Counted from the stretch's first letter, positions 1 to 7,567 are shown. The stretch is DNA of 10,103 bases from an uncultured Lachnospiraceae bacterium (GCA_900539175.1 UQAW01000100.1:1-10103), one strand, 5' to 3'. A program made the numbers and translations. The notes: generated by a model not told the origin, from the sequence alone.

Positions 1-130
1 ATTGGACGGGCAAGCCAGTATGAGTAAGTAGGGCGACAGCCCGGATTACGAATACCGGCGGCGATTGCGGGAGCACAAAGTGCAGAGCAGTCGACTTTCA
101 TGAATGGTGATGTCTGCGCTAGCAGACATG
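1..130 (+). other. structured non-coding leader / possible intergenic repeat upstream of adenosine deaminase
   Basis: This stretch is dense in self-complementary segments. A GGGC-GACA-GCCC hairpin lies at 31-42. CCGG at 41-44 can pair with CCGG at 55-58, an alternative that shares bases 41-42 with the first hairpin. A 7-bp stem (62-68 with 87-93, one G-U) encloses a GCAC-AAA-GTGC hairpin (73-83). A perfect 8-bp stem with a GCTA loop lies at 110-129. The frame that later becomes the deaminase is open from 28 after a TAA at 25-27, but this part has no ribosome binding site and does not look like protein. The eight residues before that TAA could be the tail of an upstream gene, but I cannot tell. 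It could be a structured 5' leader or a dispersed intergenic repeat of the kind found in Lachnospiraceae genomes. I do not recognise the purine riboswitch core here. Confidence 0.5.
110..129 (+). repeat. perfect 8-bp inverted repeat (hairpin) before the adenosine deaminase start
   Basis: ATGTCTGC (110-117) and GCAGACAT (122-129) pair perfectly around a GCTA loop. The element ends about 10 bases before the Shine-Dalgarno region of the deaminase. It has no following T-run, so it is not a standard intrinsic terminator. It could be an RNA hairpin, an operator for a dimeric repressor, or the end of a repeat element. Confidence 0.6.
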
Positions 131-156
131 TCAGTTTAGGAAAGGAAGAACAGGAG

Positions 157-1134
157 ATGACGGAATATCTGAAAAAAATGCCGAAGATTGACCTGCACTG
201 TCATTTGGACGGTTCTTTGAGTCGTTCTTGTATGGAAGAACTTCTGGGAAGACCTGTCGGGGATAAAGAGCTGCAGGCGGATCCTGACTGTAAAAGCCTG
301 GCAGAATATCTGGAAAAGTTTGACCTGCCTCTGCAGTGTCTCCAGACATCGGAGGGCCTTAAAGCTGCGGGCTATGACTTTATGAAAACGGCTTCTGAGG
401 ATCAGCTCTGTTATGCAGAGGTCAGGTTTGCCCCTCTTTTATCCTGTCATCAGGGACTGAACAGCAGTCGGGTGATAGAAGCAGTTTTAGAAGGACTGGA
501 GCAGGGAAGGAAAACATTCGGGATTGATTACGGCGTGATCGTCTGTGCCATGCGTCATCAGAGTGAAGAAGAGAATCTGGGAATGCTGAAAGCAGCACGG
601 GAATATCTGGGACAAGGGGTATGCGGCGCCGATCTGGCAGGAGATGAGGCTGCCTTTCCCATGTCAGGATTCAAAAATCTTTTTTCAGAAGTACGGAGGA
701 TGGGAATGCCGTATACGATCCATGCCGGTGAGTGTGGAAGTGTGGAGAATATCCTGGATGCCGTATCGTGTGGAGCAAGGCGAATCGGCCATGGAATTGC
801 TTTAAAAGGTCACGGAGAGGCGATTGCTCTTTGCAGGGAGAGGCGGATTGGGATTGAGATGTGTCCCACCAGTAATCTTCAGACAAAAGCAGTAAAAGAT
901 AAGTCGCTTTATCCAATGCGGGAATTTTTTAATCAGGGCCTTCTGGTAACGATCAATACGGACAATCGAACGGTGAGCGGTACCTCCATTGAAAAAGAGA
1001 TTGCGTCTGTTCAGAAAAATTACGGAATGACAGATGATGAAATTGTACAGATGATGAAATATGCTGTCGAAATCTCTTTTGCATCAGAAGAGGTTCGGCA
1101 TCGATTGCTCATGCGTTTTGGGAATATTTTTTGA
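157..1134 (+). CDS. add: adenosine deaminase
   Basis: This enzyme hydrolyses adenosine (or deoxyadenosine) to inosine and ammonia in purine salvage, in the cytosol. The 325-residue product fits the family length of about 330-350. It shows the metal-dependent amidohydrolase barrel signatures in order: LHCHLDGS with zinc ligands H14 and H16, GADLAGDE at 157-164, HAGE with H189 and catalytic E192, GHG with H212, MCPTSNL at 235-241, and INTDN with zinc ligand D269. Animal enzymes have a second aspartate after D269, whereas this one has N270, a variant I associate with many bacterial members. I chose the ATG at 157 because AGGAAAGGAAG at 139-149 is properly spaced. The upstream in-frame ATG at 100 lacks a ribosome binding site and would add 19 residues encoded by the hairpin region. 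The symporter follows after 65 bp. Adenine deaminase is the main alternative, but the CPTSNL and HAGE context favours adenosine deaminase. Confidence 0.92.
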   Translation: MTEYLKKMPKIDLHCHLDGSLSRSCMEELLGRPVGDKELQADPDCKSLAEYLEKFDLPLQCLQTSEGLKAAGYDFMKTASEDQLCYAEVRFAPLLSCHQGLNSSRVIEAVLEGLEQGRKTFGIDYGVIVCAMRHQSEEENLGMLKAAREYLGQGVCGADLAGDEAAFPMSGFKNLFSEVRRMGMPYTIHAGECGSVENILDAVSCGARRIGHGIALKGHGEAIALCRERRIGIEMCPTSNLQTKAVKDKSLYPMREFFNQGLLVTINTDNRTVSGTSIEKEIASVQKNYGMTDDEIVQMMKYAVEISFASEEVRHRLLMRFGNIF

Positions 1135-1199
1135 GTGGTATGAATATATTGATGTTAGGGCGTGTCTGGAAATTGTGACTGCTGCGGGAGGAGTGCGTG

Positions 1200-2627
1200 A
1201 TGGAGAATGCGTCAGCAATCTTACGAGCCATTGATGATGTGGTATGGGGGCCGCTGATGTTGGTCTTCATGTTAGGTACAGGCGGCTATCTCATGGTCAG
1301 GATGAGGTTTCTGCCGATCAGAAATCTGGGATATGCACTGAAGCTTGCAATGGGATTTGGAAGACATACGAAAGAAAAGGAAGAGGGAGATATCTCTTCC
1401 TTTTCTTCGCTTATGACAGAACTGGCGGCAACGATCGGGACGGGTAATATTGTTGGAGTGGCAACTGCCATGGTTCTGGGCGGACCAGGAGCACTGGTCT
1501 GGATGCTGCTCTCTGCACTTGTGGGATTCTCTACCAAACTTGCGGAAAGTCTTTTGGCTGTAAAATACAGGACGGTCAATGACCGGGGAGAGATTTCGGG
1601 CGGACCAATGTATACGATGCTTTACGGGTTTACGAATAGAAAGCTGGGCAGAGTGTGCGGAACTTTGTTTGCACTGTTTGCTGTCTTTGCATCCTTTGGG
1701 ATGGGGAATATGACACAGGCAAATTCGATTTCTTCTGCAATGAATGAAACCTTTGGGATTTCGGAAGCGCTTACCGGACTGGCGGTGACTATTCTGGCAA
1801 TTCTGGTGATTTTAGGAGGAATCAGAACCATAGCAAAGGTTACACAGGTTGTGGTTCCCTGTATGGCAATTTTTTATCTGGCAGGTGCATTTCTGGTGAT
1901 TCTGGTTAATTTCAGGAATCTGCCGGGAGGGATACTGGAGATCATCAAAATGGCATTTTCGCCAAAAGCAGCGGCAGGAGGTGTAGGTGGTACGATTGTG
2001 GCATCTATGGGTCAGGCCATGCGCTGGGGCGTATCCAGAGGGGTTTTTTCCAATGAAGCCGGTCTGGGTGCAGCAGGAATCAGCGCGGCGGCAGCGAATA
2101 CAGATGATCCGGTGAGACAGGGATACATAAGTATGACAGGCGTGTTCTTTGATACGATCGTTATCTGTGTGGTAACAGGACTTGCGCTGGCAGCGTCCGG
2201 TGTTCTTGGGATTACAGATGGAGCCGGAGAACCGATTACGGGTTCTGCTTTGACAATTGCAGCTTTTTCGACCACATTCGGAAAATGGGGTGGATATCTT
2301 GTCAGCATTGGTATCGTATTATTTGCATTTGCAACAATTATCGGATGGGAGTATCAGGGGGAAAAAGCATTTGAATTTCTGGTCAAAAAGTCAGATTATT
2401 GTATCATTTATCGCTTTGTCTATGCGCTGACCGCATTTCTGGGGGCCACATGTGCGTTGGATGTAGTCTGGGATTTTTCTGACATTATGAATGCCCTGAT
2501 GGCAGTTCCCAATCTGTTTACCGTACTTTTGATGTCAAAGACGGCCTGTGCGGAGGTGTTCCGCTATCAGAATATCATAGAAGCCAAGACCGCCCCTTTT
2601 CAAGACAACGATCATCTGATAAAATGA
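1200..2627 (+). CDS. sodium:alanine/glycine symporter, AGCS family
   Basis: This is an integral membrane carrier of the alanine-or-glycine:cation symporter family (AgcS, DagA and AlsT are relatives). The family imports alanine or glycine driven by sodium, sometimes protons. The 475-residue product has about ten hydrophobic helices. Family landmarks are ATIGTGNIVGVATA (77-90), GGPGALVWM (94-102), SGGPMYTM (133-140) and the strongly conserved SNEAGLGAAGISAAAA (284-299), all in the LeuT-fold core. I prefer the ATG at 1200 to the overlapping GTG at 1197, because GGGAGGAG at 1186-1193 lies 6 bases before the ATG but only 3 before the GTG. It sits 65 bp after the adenosine deaminase with no terminator between them, so co-transcription is likely. 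A metabolic link between the two is not obvious. The sequence does not reveal substrate choice (alanine, glycine or possibly glutamine). Confidence 0.93.
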   Translation: MENASAILRAIDDVVWGPLMLVFMLGTGGYLMVRMRFLPIRNLGYALKLAMGFGRHTKEKEEGDISSFSSLMTELAATIGTGNIVGVATAMVLGGPGALVWMLLSALVGFSTKLAESLLAVKYRTVNDRGEISGGPMYTMLYGFTNRKLGRVCGTLFALFAVFASFGMGNMTQANSISSAMNETFGISEALTGLAVTILAILVILGGIRTIAKVTQVVVPCMAIFYLAGAFLVILVNFRNLPGGILEIIKMAFSPKAAAGGVGGTIVASMGQAMRWGVSRGVFSNEAGLGAAGISAAAANTDDPVRQGYISMTGVFFDTIVICVVTGLALAASGVLGITDGAGEPITGSALTIAAFSTTFGKWGGYLVSIGIVLFAFATIIGWEYQGEKAFEFLVKKSDYCIIYRFVYALTAFLGATCALDVVWDFSDIMNALMAVPNLFTVLLMSKTACAEVFRYQNIIEAKTAPFQDNDHLIK

Positions 2628-2646
2628 TATCAGGGTCAAAAGGTCA

Positions 2647-2672
2647 TGCGTTTCATACTTGCATGAAATGCA
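2647..2672 (+). other. intergenic stem-loop between the symporter and dus
   Basis: A 10-bp stem (2647-2656 with 2663-2672, one G-U pair) closes a 6-base loop in the 99-bp gap. A weaker 6-bp stem (2616-2621 with 2628-2633) spans the symporter stop codon just before it. Neither is followed by a T-run, so I do not call a terminator. They could stabilise or mark processing of a polycistronic transcript. Confidence 0.45.
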
Positions 2673-2726
2673 CAGCAATCTGCAGGTATCATGGGATTAA
2701 AAAGTACAAGAGAGGAAGAAGACAAC

Positions 2727-3686
2727 GTGAAGTATTATCTGGCACCATTGGAGGGAATTACAGGATATATCTATCGGAATGCATATCGGGATTGTTTTGG
2801 CGGGATTGATAAATATTTTATTCCGTTCATACAACCAAAGCAACGGGGAAATTTCAGCACAAGGGAAATAAATGACATCTTACCGGAGCATAATATAGAT
2901 ATGAATGCTGTCCCGCAGATTCTGACCAATTGTGCGGAAGATTTTCTGGAGACAGCAAAGAAGCTGGAAAGTTTTGGGTATCGCGAATTGAACCTGAATC
3001 TTGGCTGTCCTTCCAAAACAGTGGTATCCAAAGGGCGGGGAGCCGGTTTTTTAGCAGATACAGATAAATTGGATCGTTTTCTGGAAGAGATTTTCCATTG
3101 CTGCCGGCTTTCTATTTCCATAAAAACAAGAATCGGAAAGCAGGACCCAGAAGAGTTTCAGGAGATACTGGAAATATATCAGAAGTATCCCTTAAGTGAA
3201 CTAATCATACATCCCAGAGTACAGAAGGATTTCTATAAAAACCAGCCGAACTGGGAGGTCTTTCGGGAGGCGGTGAACAGAAGCAGGATTCCCCTTTGCT
3301 ATAATGGTGATATCAATTGTGTGCAGGATTTTCAGAATATGCAGGAAGCATTCCCGCAGGTAGAGCGGGTTATGATTGGCAGGGGCATTCTGCAAAATCC
3401 GGGTCTGGTTCCCCGGATAAAAGACGGCACGGTTCTGACAAAGGAGCAGTTAAAGCAGTTTCATGACAGAATTTACAGGGATTATTGTGAGGTTCTGTAC
3501 GGGGATAAGACCGTGCTTTTTAAGATGAAGGAGCTTTGGCTTTATATGATTCCTATATTCAGCAATTGTGAAAAGTATAGAAAAAAAATAAAGAAGGCGG
3601 AGCGGCTGCGGGATTACGAGGAGATGATCGGGCAGCTGTTTCGGGAAGAGGAGCTTCTTACGGACGGACAGGCACGTGAGAGGTAA
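2727..3686 (+). CDS. dus: tRNA-dihydrouridine synthase
   Basis: This FMN-dependent enzyme reduces specific uridines to dihydrouridine in the D-loop of tRNA. The 319-residue product shows the Dus TIM-barrel motifs in order: APLEGITG (6-13), the LNLGCPS segment with the catalytic cysteine C94, SIKTRIG with K133, IHPR with H162 and R164 that help bind FMN and tRNA, YNGDI (192-196), and MIGRGILQNPG (217-226) at the phosphate-binding end. The GTG start at 2727 is chosen because AGAGGAAG at 2711-2718 is 8 bases upstream and the protein then begins directly at the first barrel strand. An in-frame ATG at 2691 would add 12 polar residues and swallow that ribosome binding site. It is shorter than DusB/NifR3-type proteins and differs at the start (PLEG instead of the usual PMAG-like motif), so the paralogue class (A, B or C) and target uridine cannot be assigned. 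Confidence 0.9.
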   Translation: MKYYLAPLEGITGYIYRNAYRDCFGGIDKYFIPFIQPKQRGNFSTREINDILPEHNIDMNAVPQILTNCAEDFLETAKKLESFGYRELNLNLGCPSKTVVSKGRGAGFLADTDKLDRFLEEIFHCCRLSISIKTRIGKQDPEEFQEILEIYQKYPLSELIIHPRVQKDFYKNQPNWEVFREAVNRSRIPLCYNGDINCVQDFQNMQEAFPQVERVMIGRGILQNPGLVPRIKDGTVLTKEQLKQFHDRIYRDYCEVLYGDKTVLFKMKELWLYMIPIFSNCEKYRKKIKKAERLRDYEEMIGQLFREEELLTDGQARER

Positions 3687-3725
3687 AATACTGCTGTTAA
3701 GCGGCAGAACAGGAAGGAAAGTGTG

Positions 3726-5015
3726 ATGAAAAGAGGTTATGCACCGGGGATTTTGGCAGTGATTTTGTTTTTGCTGCTATTTCCTGTGGACTGTCAGGCA
3801 GAGATTGCAGGCGATCAGGCATTTAATCATCTGACCTGGGAAATGATCCTGGAAGATCAGCCGATGGGAGAAAACGGAATTGTGCAGTCTATCTGTGCAA
3901 CAGAAGATTATATTATTTGTATTGAGAACACTTCAGATTTCTCTGATGCGCCGGATGTAATCTCCGCCTATTATCGGAATCCGGTGGATGAAAATGGGAA
4001 TCCGGTTTTACAGTATTCTCTGGCAAAGCGGGTGGCGGATACGGATTGGGAGCATGGAAACGGTATGGCTTATAATCCGAAGACACATGAAATCTATGTA
4101 GCGCTTTATACCAGTAAGCATCCGGAGCATCGGGGATGTCTTTTTGTGATGGATCCTGATACACTGCAGTTTAAACGTCAGATCAAAATCAGTGATGACT
4201 ACAATATTCTGGGCATTGGGTATCAGGAAGAGCAGGACCGCTATATAATTCAGACCAACATCGAGGGCGGTTATAGTTTTAAGATTCTGGATTCAGATTT
4301 CCAGATTGTGGAGGATCTGGGAGAATATGCAGATACAGCGGAGGGGAATAATTTTCAGGATTTGTGTGTGAGTGAAGATTATATTATTAATTTTCCTCTG
4401 ACTTTGGGGTTGGGGATCGGAGATTTTCTCCATGTGTATTCCATATCCGAAAGGAAGATGGTTGCAGCTCCGAAACTGGATTTTTCTTTTCAGGATGTGA
4501 CATCAGATGAACCCGAGGGCTTATGTGAATTGGAGCCCGGGATCTATCTGGCGGTAGTAAATGTGACAAAAAGTGACGGAAGCAGGGCGGTTTGTATCTA
4601 TCGGACAGAGGTTCCTTATTATTATGATGTGAAGGTGGAGAGTGAGTATGGAACTGCTTCCGTGCAGGAGCAGAAGGTGCTGCGCGGAAAAACACTTTCG
4701 ATTGATTATCTGCCGGATAAGGGGTTTGAATTGGCTCAGATTACAATAGACGGTATAAAAAAGAAGGTTGATCCGGAGTCAGAAAACTATCGGCTGACCA
4801 ATGTCCGGGGGGATCATGTGGTGCAGCTTAAGTTTACGAAGATACCGTTGAATGTGAGCCTGATTATCAGCAGCAGCCTGATGATTCTGACGGTATTTCT
4901 GGCTGTGGGCGCCTATCTGTGGATGATTCATGTAAAACGGGAACGTAAGCGCAGAAGGGCGCGCGCCAGAATTGCAAGACAGCGTTTGATGTGGCAGGAG
5001 GAGATGGAAATGTAG
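3726..5015 (+). CDS. secreted, C-terminally membrane-anchored protein with propeller-like ectodomain and InlB-repeat-like domain
   Basis: I do not recognise a named family. The 429-residue product starts with a signal peptide (basic MKRG, then a hydrophobic run at about 8-20, probable cleavage after CQA at 25). There is no lipobox, so it is not an obvious lipoprotein. Residues about 30-290 are rich in beta strands and aromatic turns, with repeating patterns such as EDYIICI, GMAYNPKTHEIYVAL, CLFVMDPDTLQF, EDYIINF and PEGLCELEPGIYLAVV. These resemble NHL- or WD-like propeller blades. Residues about 296-373 resemble the divergent InlB B-repeat fold (YDVKVESEYGTA, then KGFELAQITIDG). A single membrane helix at about 377-401 is followed by a 28-residue tail very rich in arginine and lysine, placing the body outside the cell. 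No LPXTG sorting signal is present. AGGAAGGAA at 3711-3719 supports the ATG at 3726 over the GTG at 3723. It lies 39 bp after dus, probably in the same transcript. A role in binding a surface ligand is only a guess. Confidence 0.7.
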   Translation: MKRGYAPGILAVILFLLLFPVDCQAEIAGDQAFNHLTWEMILEDQPMGENGIVQSICATEDYIICIENTSDFSDAPDVISAYYRNPVDENGNPVLQYSLAKRVADTDWEHGNGMAYNPKTHEIYVALYTSKHPEHRGCLFVMDPDTLQFKRQIKISDDYNILGIGYQEEQDRYIIQTNIEGGYSFKILDSDFQIVEDLGEYADTAEGNNFQDLCVSEDYIINFPLTLGLGIGDFLHVYSISERKMVAAPKLDFSFQDVTSDEPEGLCELEPGIYLAVVNVTKSDGSRAVCIYRTEVPYYYDVKVESEYGTASVQEQKVLRGKTLSIDYLPDKGFELAQITIDGIKKKVDPESENYRLTNVRGDHVVQLKFTKIPLNVSLIISSSLMILTVFLAVGAYLWMIHVKRERKRRRARARIARQRLMWQEEMEM

Positions 5016-5026
5016 AAACTGCCCGA

Positions 5027-5890
5027 TCAAACAGCCTGTTTTCTGCGGTTGTAGAGAAACATCAGGATTGCCATCCCACAGATGATAAGATATCCCAGAA
5101 TGCTCCAGATGTCCGGAAATTGTCCAAAGAAAAAATATCCCAGCAGTGCGGAGAAGATGATCTGTGAATAATCGTAGACAGAAATCTCCTTGGAGGGTGC
5201 ACAGCAGTAGGCTGCGGTGATACTAAATTGTCCGCCCGCCGCTGCCAGACCTGCGAGGAGCAAAAATCCCAGCTGTGTAAAGGTCATGGGATGGAAGCGG
5301 AAAATCAGATAGGGCAGCGTTGTCAGACAGGAAAAGGCAGAGAAGAAAAAGACGATAAAAGGACCTTTTTCCCCGCGCTGTCCCAGATGACGAACCGTAG
5401 TATAAGCTGCACCGGCGCCCATACCGCCCAGAAATCCAATCAGAGACGGCAGAAGTTCCATGTTGGTGAAGGTGGGTTTTATGATAAAAAGGCTGCCGAT
5501 AAAGGCTCCTGTCACTCCGAATACCTGTACTGGGGTGCAACGTTCTTTTAGAAAGAGGAAGGAGAACAGGACTGCGAAAAAAGGGGACATCTTGTTCAGC
5601 ATAGATGCGTCAGAAAGAACAAGGTGATCCACGGCATAAAAATTACAGAGAATACCCAGTGTTCCTGCGATGGAACGCAGGAACAGAAATTTCAGATTCC
5701 CTTTTTGCCACCGGAAGGGAATCTGATCGCGTTTTAAGATGAGAAATGCAAAGATTGCAGCTACAAAGTTGCGGAAGAAGCTTTTCTGTATCGATGGCAG
5801 ATCTCCGGCAAGCCGGACGAAGGCATTCATCCAGGCAAAACAAAAAGCGGAGAGAAGAATACAGAAAATTCCTTTTGTTTTTTTATCCAT
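5027..5890 (-). CDS. EamA/DMT-superfamily transporter (ten-helix drug/metabolite type)
   Basis: This integral membrane protein belongs to the drug/metabolite transporter superfamily, whose members export or import amino acids, nucleotide-related compounds or other small metabolites. The 287-residue length and about ten hydrophobic segments fit the usual tandem EamA layout. The first half begins with KGIFCILLSAFCFAWMNAFVR and contains a conserved-looking SDASMLNKMSPFFAVLFS stretch, then FLKERCTPVQVFGV. The second half contains AYTTVRHLGQRG and ends YDYSQIIFSALLGYFFFGQ with a short basic tail. The ATG at 5890 is preceded on the minus strand by AGGAAA inside the end of the helicase gene. Only 3 bp separate the helicase stop from this start, so translation is probably coupled. 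The substrate cannot be read from the sequence. Its stop lies 11 bp from the stop of the convergent gene. Confidence 0.85.
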   Translation of the reverse strand: MDKKTKGIFCILLSAFCFAWMNAFVRLAGDLPSIQKSFFRNFVAAIFAFLILKRDQIPFRWQKGNLKFLFLRSIAGTLGILCNFYAVDHLVLSDASMLNKMSPFFAVLFSFLFLKERCTPVQVFGVTGAFIGSLFIIKPTFTNMELLPSLIGFLGGMGAGAAYTTVRHLGQRGEKGPFIVFFFSAFSCLTTLPYLIFRFHPMTFTQLGFLLLAGLAAAGGQFSITAAYCCAPSKEISVYDYSQIIFSALLGYFFFGQFPDIWSILGYLIICGMAILMFLYNRRKQAV

Positions 5891-5893
5891 CGT

Positions 5894-7411
5894 TTATTTT
5901 CCTATATTATAATTCTGACGGTCGCTTTTTCCGGAAGCAGCATTTGTTTTCCTGCGGTATTTGTTGTTTGAACTTCCGGCATTGTCTGATTGATAATTGT
6001 CCCTTGAGCGGCTGCCGGATCTTCTCTTGGTATTATTTTTTCCTCTGCGGTTATCTTTTATGCTGCGGTCCGTAAAGGTTTTGCGGGGAGCAACATGGGA
6101 TTCGATATTTTTTAAGGAAGAAAGTCTTTTATTTTTTTTCTGAGATTTTTCGCAGAGTACCGCGGCAAGTTCGGCAGCCGTGTATCCCTGGTCGGTCAGA
6201 GATTCCACGAAAGCCAGCCATTCGGGATTCGCTCCGGTCTGGAGTGCTTCAATCAGAGTATTGCGGTAAAGAGTCTCCTGACTTTTTAAAATTCGTTCTT
6301 TGGTTGGTATCTTTTTTTCTTCAATCCTGGAATCAATATAGCGTTCAATTTCACGCAGTTGTTTTAATTGGAGACGCCCGGAAACAAGCGTATAGCTGGC
6401 TCCTTCTCTGCCTGCACGTCCGGTACGTCCGATACGGTGGACATAATATTCCAGTTCCTGAGGGACGTCATAATTGAAGACGGCTTCCACATCATCCACA
6501 TCAATTCCTCTGGCAGCAACATCTGTAGCAATCAGGATCTTAGAGCGTCCGGACTTAAAATCGCGCATGACTGCATTCCGCTGATTTTGTTTCAGATCTC
6601 CGTGAAGCCCAATGGCTTTATAACCGCTGGCATGAAGGGAATCGGAAAGGTTGTCTACCATACGTTTGGTATTACAGAAGACAAGACATTTTTTCGGCTG
6701 CGTATCCTCCAGAAGAAGTTTTAAAGCATCTTCTTTTTGATCTTTTGAGACATAATAAAAACTCTGATGGATGGTATCCGTAGTACGCTGTCCTTTGTCT
6801 GCTTTTACGAATACAGTTTCTGTTTGAAATTCTTCGGTAATCTTCAGGATTTCTTTGGAAAGTGTTGCGCTGAACAGAATGGTCTGACGATTTTTGGGTG
6901 CGCTTTCCAGAATCGTGCGGATATCATCAATAAATCCCATGTTCAGCATCTCATCTGCTTCATCCAGCACGATGGTCTTGAGATGATCCAGTTTCAGGGT
7001 TTTACGGCGCATATGATCCATTACACGTCCGGGAGTGCCGACTACGATCCGTGCCTTTTTAAGCGCCTTGATCTGACCATCCATCGGCTGACCGCCATAG
7101 ATGCAGGCAACGCTGATGCCGGGAAGATATTTTGCAAATTTTCGGATTTCTTCCGTGATCTGAAGTGCAAGCTCCCTGGTTGGGGCAAGAATCAGAACAC
7201 TGGAGCGGTCTGTATTATCTGCGGTTCTTTCTACCAGAGGAAGTCCGAAAGCAGCGGTCTTTCCGGTTCCGGTATTGGAGCGTCCGGTAACATCCTGGCC
7301 GTCCAGAATCGAGGGAATGGATTCCGCCTGGATATCGGTTGCCTCCTCAAATCCCATCTCTGAGACAGCTCGGAGGATTTCTTTTCGAAGATTCAATTCA
7401 CTAAAATTCAT
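5894..7411 (-). CDS. DEAD-box ATP-dependent RNA helicase (CshA/DeaD-like)
   Basis: This cytosolic enzyme unwinds short RNA duplexes using ATP. Relatives act in mRNA turnover, ribosome assembly and cold adaptation. All core motifs are visible in the 505-residue product: the Q motif (Q28), Walker A SNTGTGKT (45-52), PTREL (78-82), TPGR (126-129), DEAD (150-153), SAT (181-183), LVFCNTK (243-249), ATDVAARGID (295-304) and HRIGRTGR (325-332). After the second RecA domain comes a helical region (about 350-425), then a low-complexity basic tail of about 80 residues rich in Arg, Lys, Asn and Ser, likely for non-specific RNA contact. No RNA-recognition domain of the DbpA type is evident, so the product is closer to CshA. 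The ATG at 7411 is preceded by a modest GAACAGG site. The 149-bp stretch between this start and the glnS promoter could hold a regulated leader, but I could not identify a clear promoter there. The transporter gene follows 3 bp downstream in what looks like an operon. Confidence 0.94.
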   Translation of the reverse strand: MNFSELNLRKEILRAVSEMGFEEATDIQAESIPSILDGQDVTGRSNTGTGKTAAFGLPLVERTADNTDRSSVLILAPTRELALQITEEIRKFAKYLPGISVACIYGGQPMDGQIKALKKARIVVGTPGRVMDHMRRKTLKLDHLKTIVLDEADEMLNMGFIDDIRTILESAPKNRQTILFSATLSKEILKITEEFQTETVFVKADKGQRTTDTIHQSFYYVSKDQKEDALKLLLEDTQPKKCLVFCNTKRMVDNLSDSLHASGYKAIGLHGDLKQNQRNAVMRDFKSGRSKILIATDVAARGIDVDDVEAVFNYDVPQELEYYVHRIGRTGRAGREGASYTLVSGRLQLKQLREIERYIDSRIEEKKIPTKERILKSQETLYRNTLIEALQTGANPEWLAFVESLTDQGYTAAELAAVLCEKSQKKNKRLSSLKNIESHVAPRKTFTDRSIKDNRRGKNNTKRRSGSRSRDNYQSDNAGSSNNKYRRKTNAASGKSDRQNYNIGK

Positions 7412-7567
7412 GTTTTACCTGTTCTTTCTAAAAATATGGTGATGTTTGTGTCAGTTTATTATCAGGATACTTCTGCAAACCCTGTATCATGAAGGGCGCA
7501 TTTACATAGTCTAACACACTTCCCGGAAAAAAGACAGAGGTAACCGTAAGCAATTAGAAAAAAAACT

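Noticed and set aside
1..130. Purine riboswitch controlling the adenosine deaminase
   Set aside because: The region is structured, but I could not find the conserved three-way-junction core of purine aptamers, so I describe it only as a structured leader.
100..156. ATG at 100 as the start of the deaminase
   Set aside because: It lacks a ribosome binding site, and the extra 19 residues are encoded by the palindromic leader. The ATG at 157 has a well-placed purine-rich site and begins just before the first barrel strand.
2624..2809. Small plus-strand open frame overlapping the start of dus
   Set aside because: It overlaps the clear Dus reading frame, lacks its own ribosome binding site, and reads as translated hairpin and Dus sequence out of frame.
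3691..3707. Hairpin between dus and the surface protein as a terminator
   Set aside because: The stem is 6 bp with a G-U pair and no T-run follows, so it does not support termination.
5029..5041. Bidirectional terminator between the convergent genes
   Set aside because: The stem is only 5 bp and A/T-rich with a 3-base loop, which is too weak to call.
6767..7363. 198-codon open frame on the plus strand inside the helicase gene
   Set aside because: It is antisense to conserved helicase motifs, has no ribosome binding site, and its protein shows no family features, so it is a shadow of the real gene.
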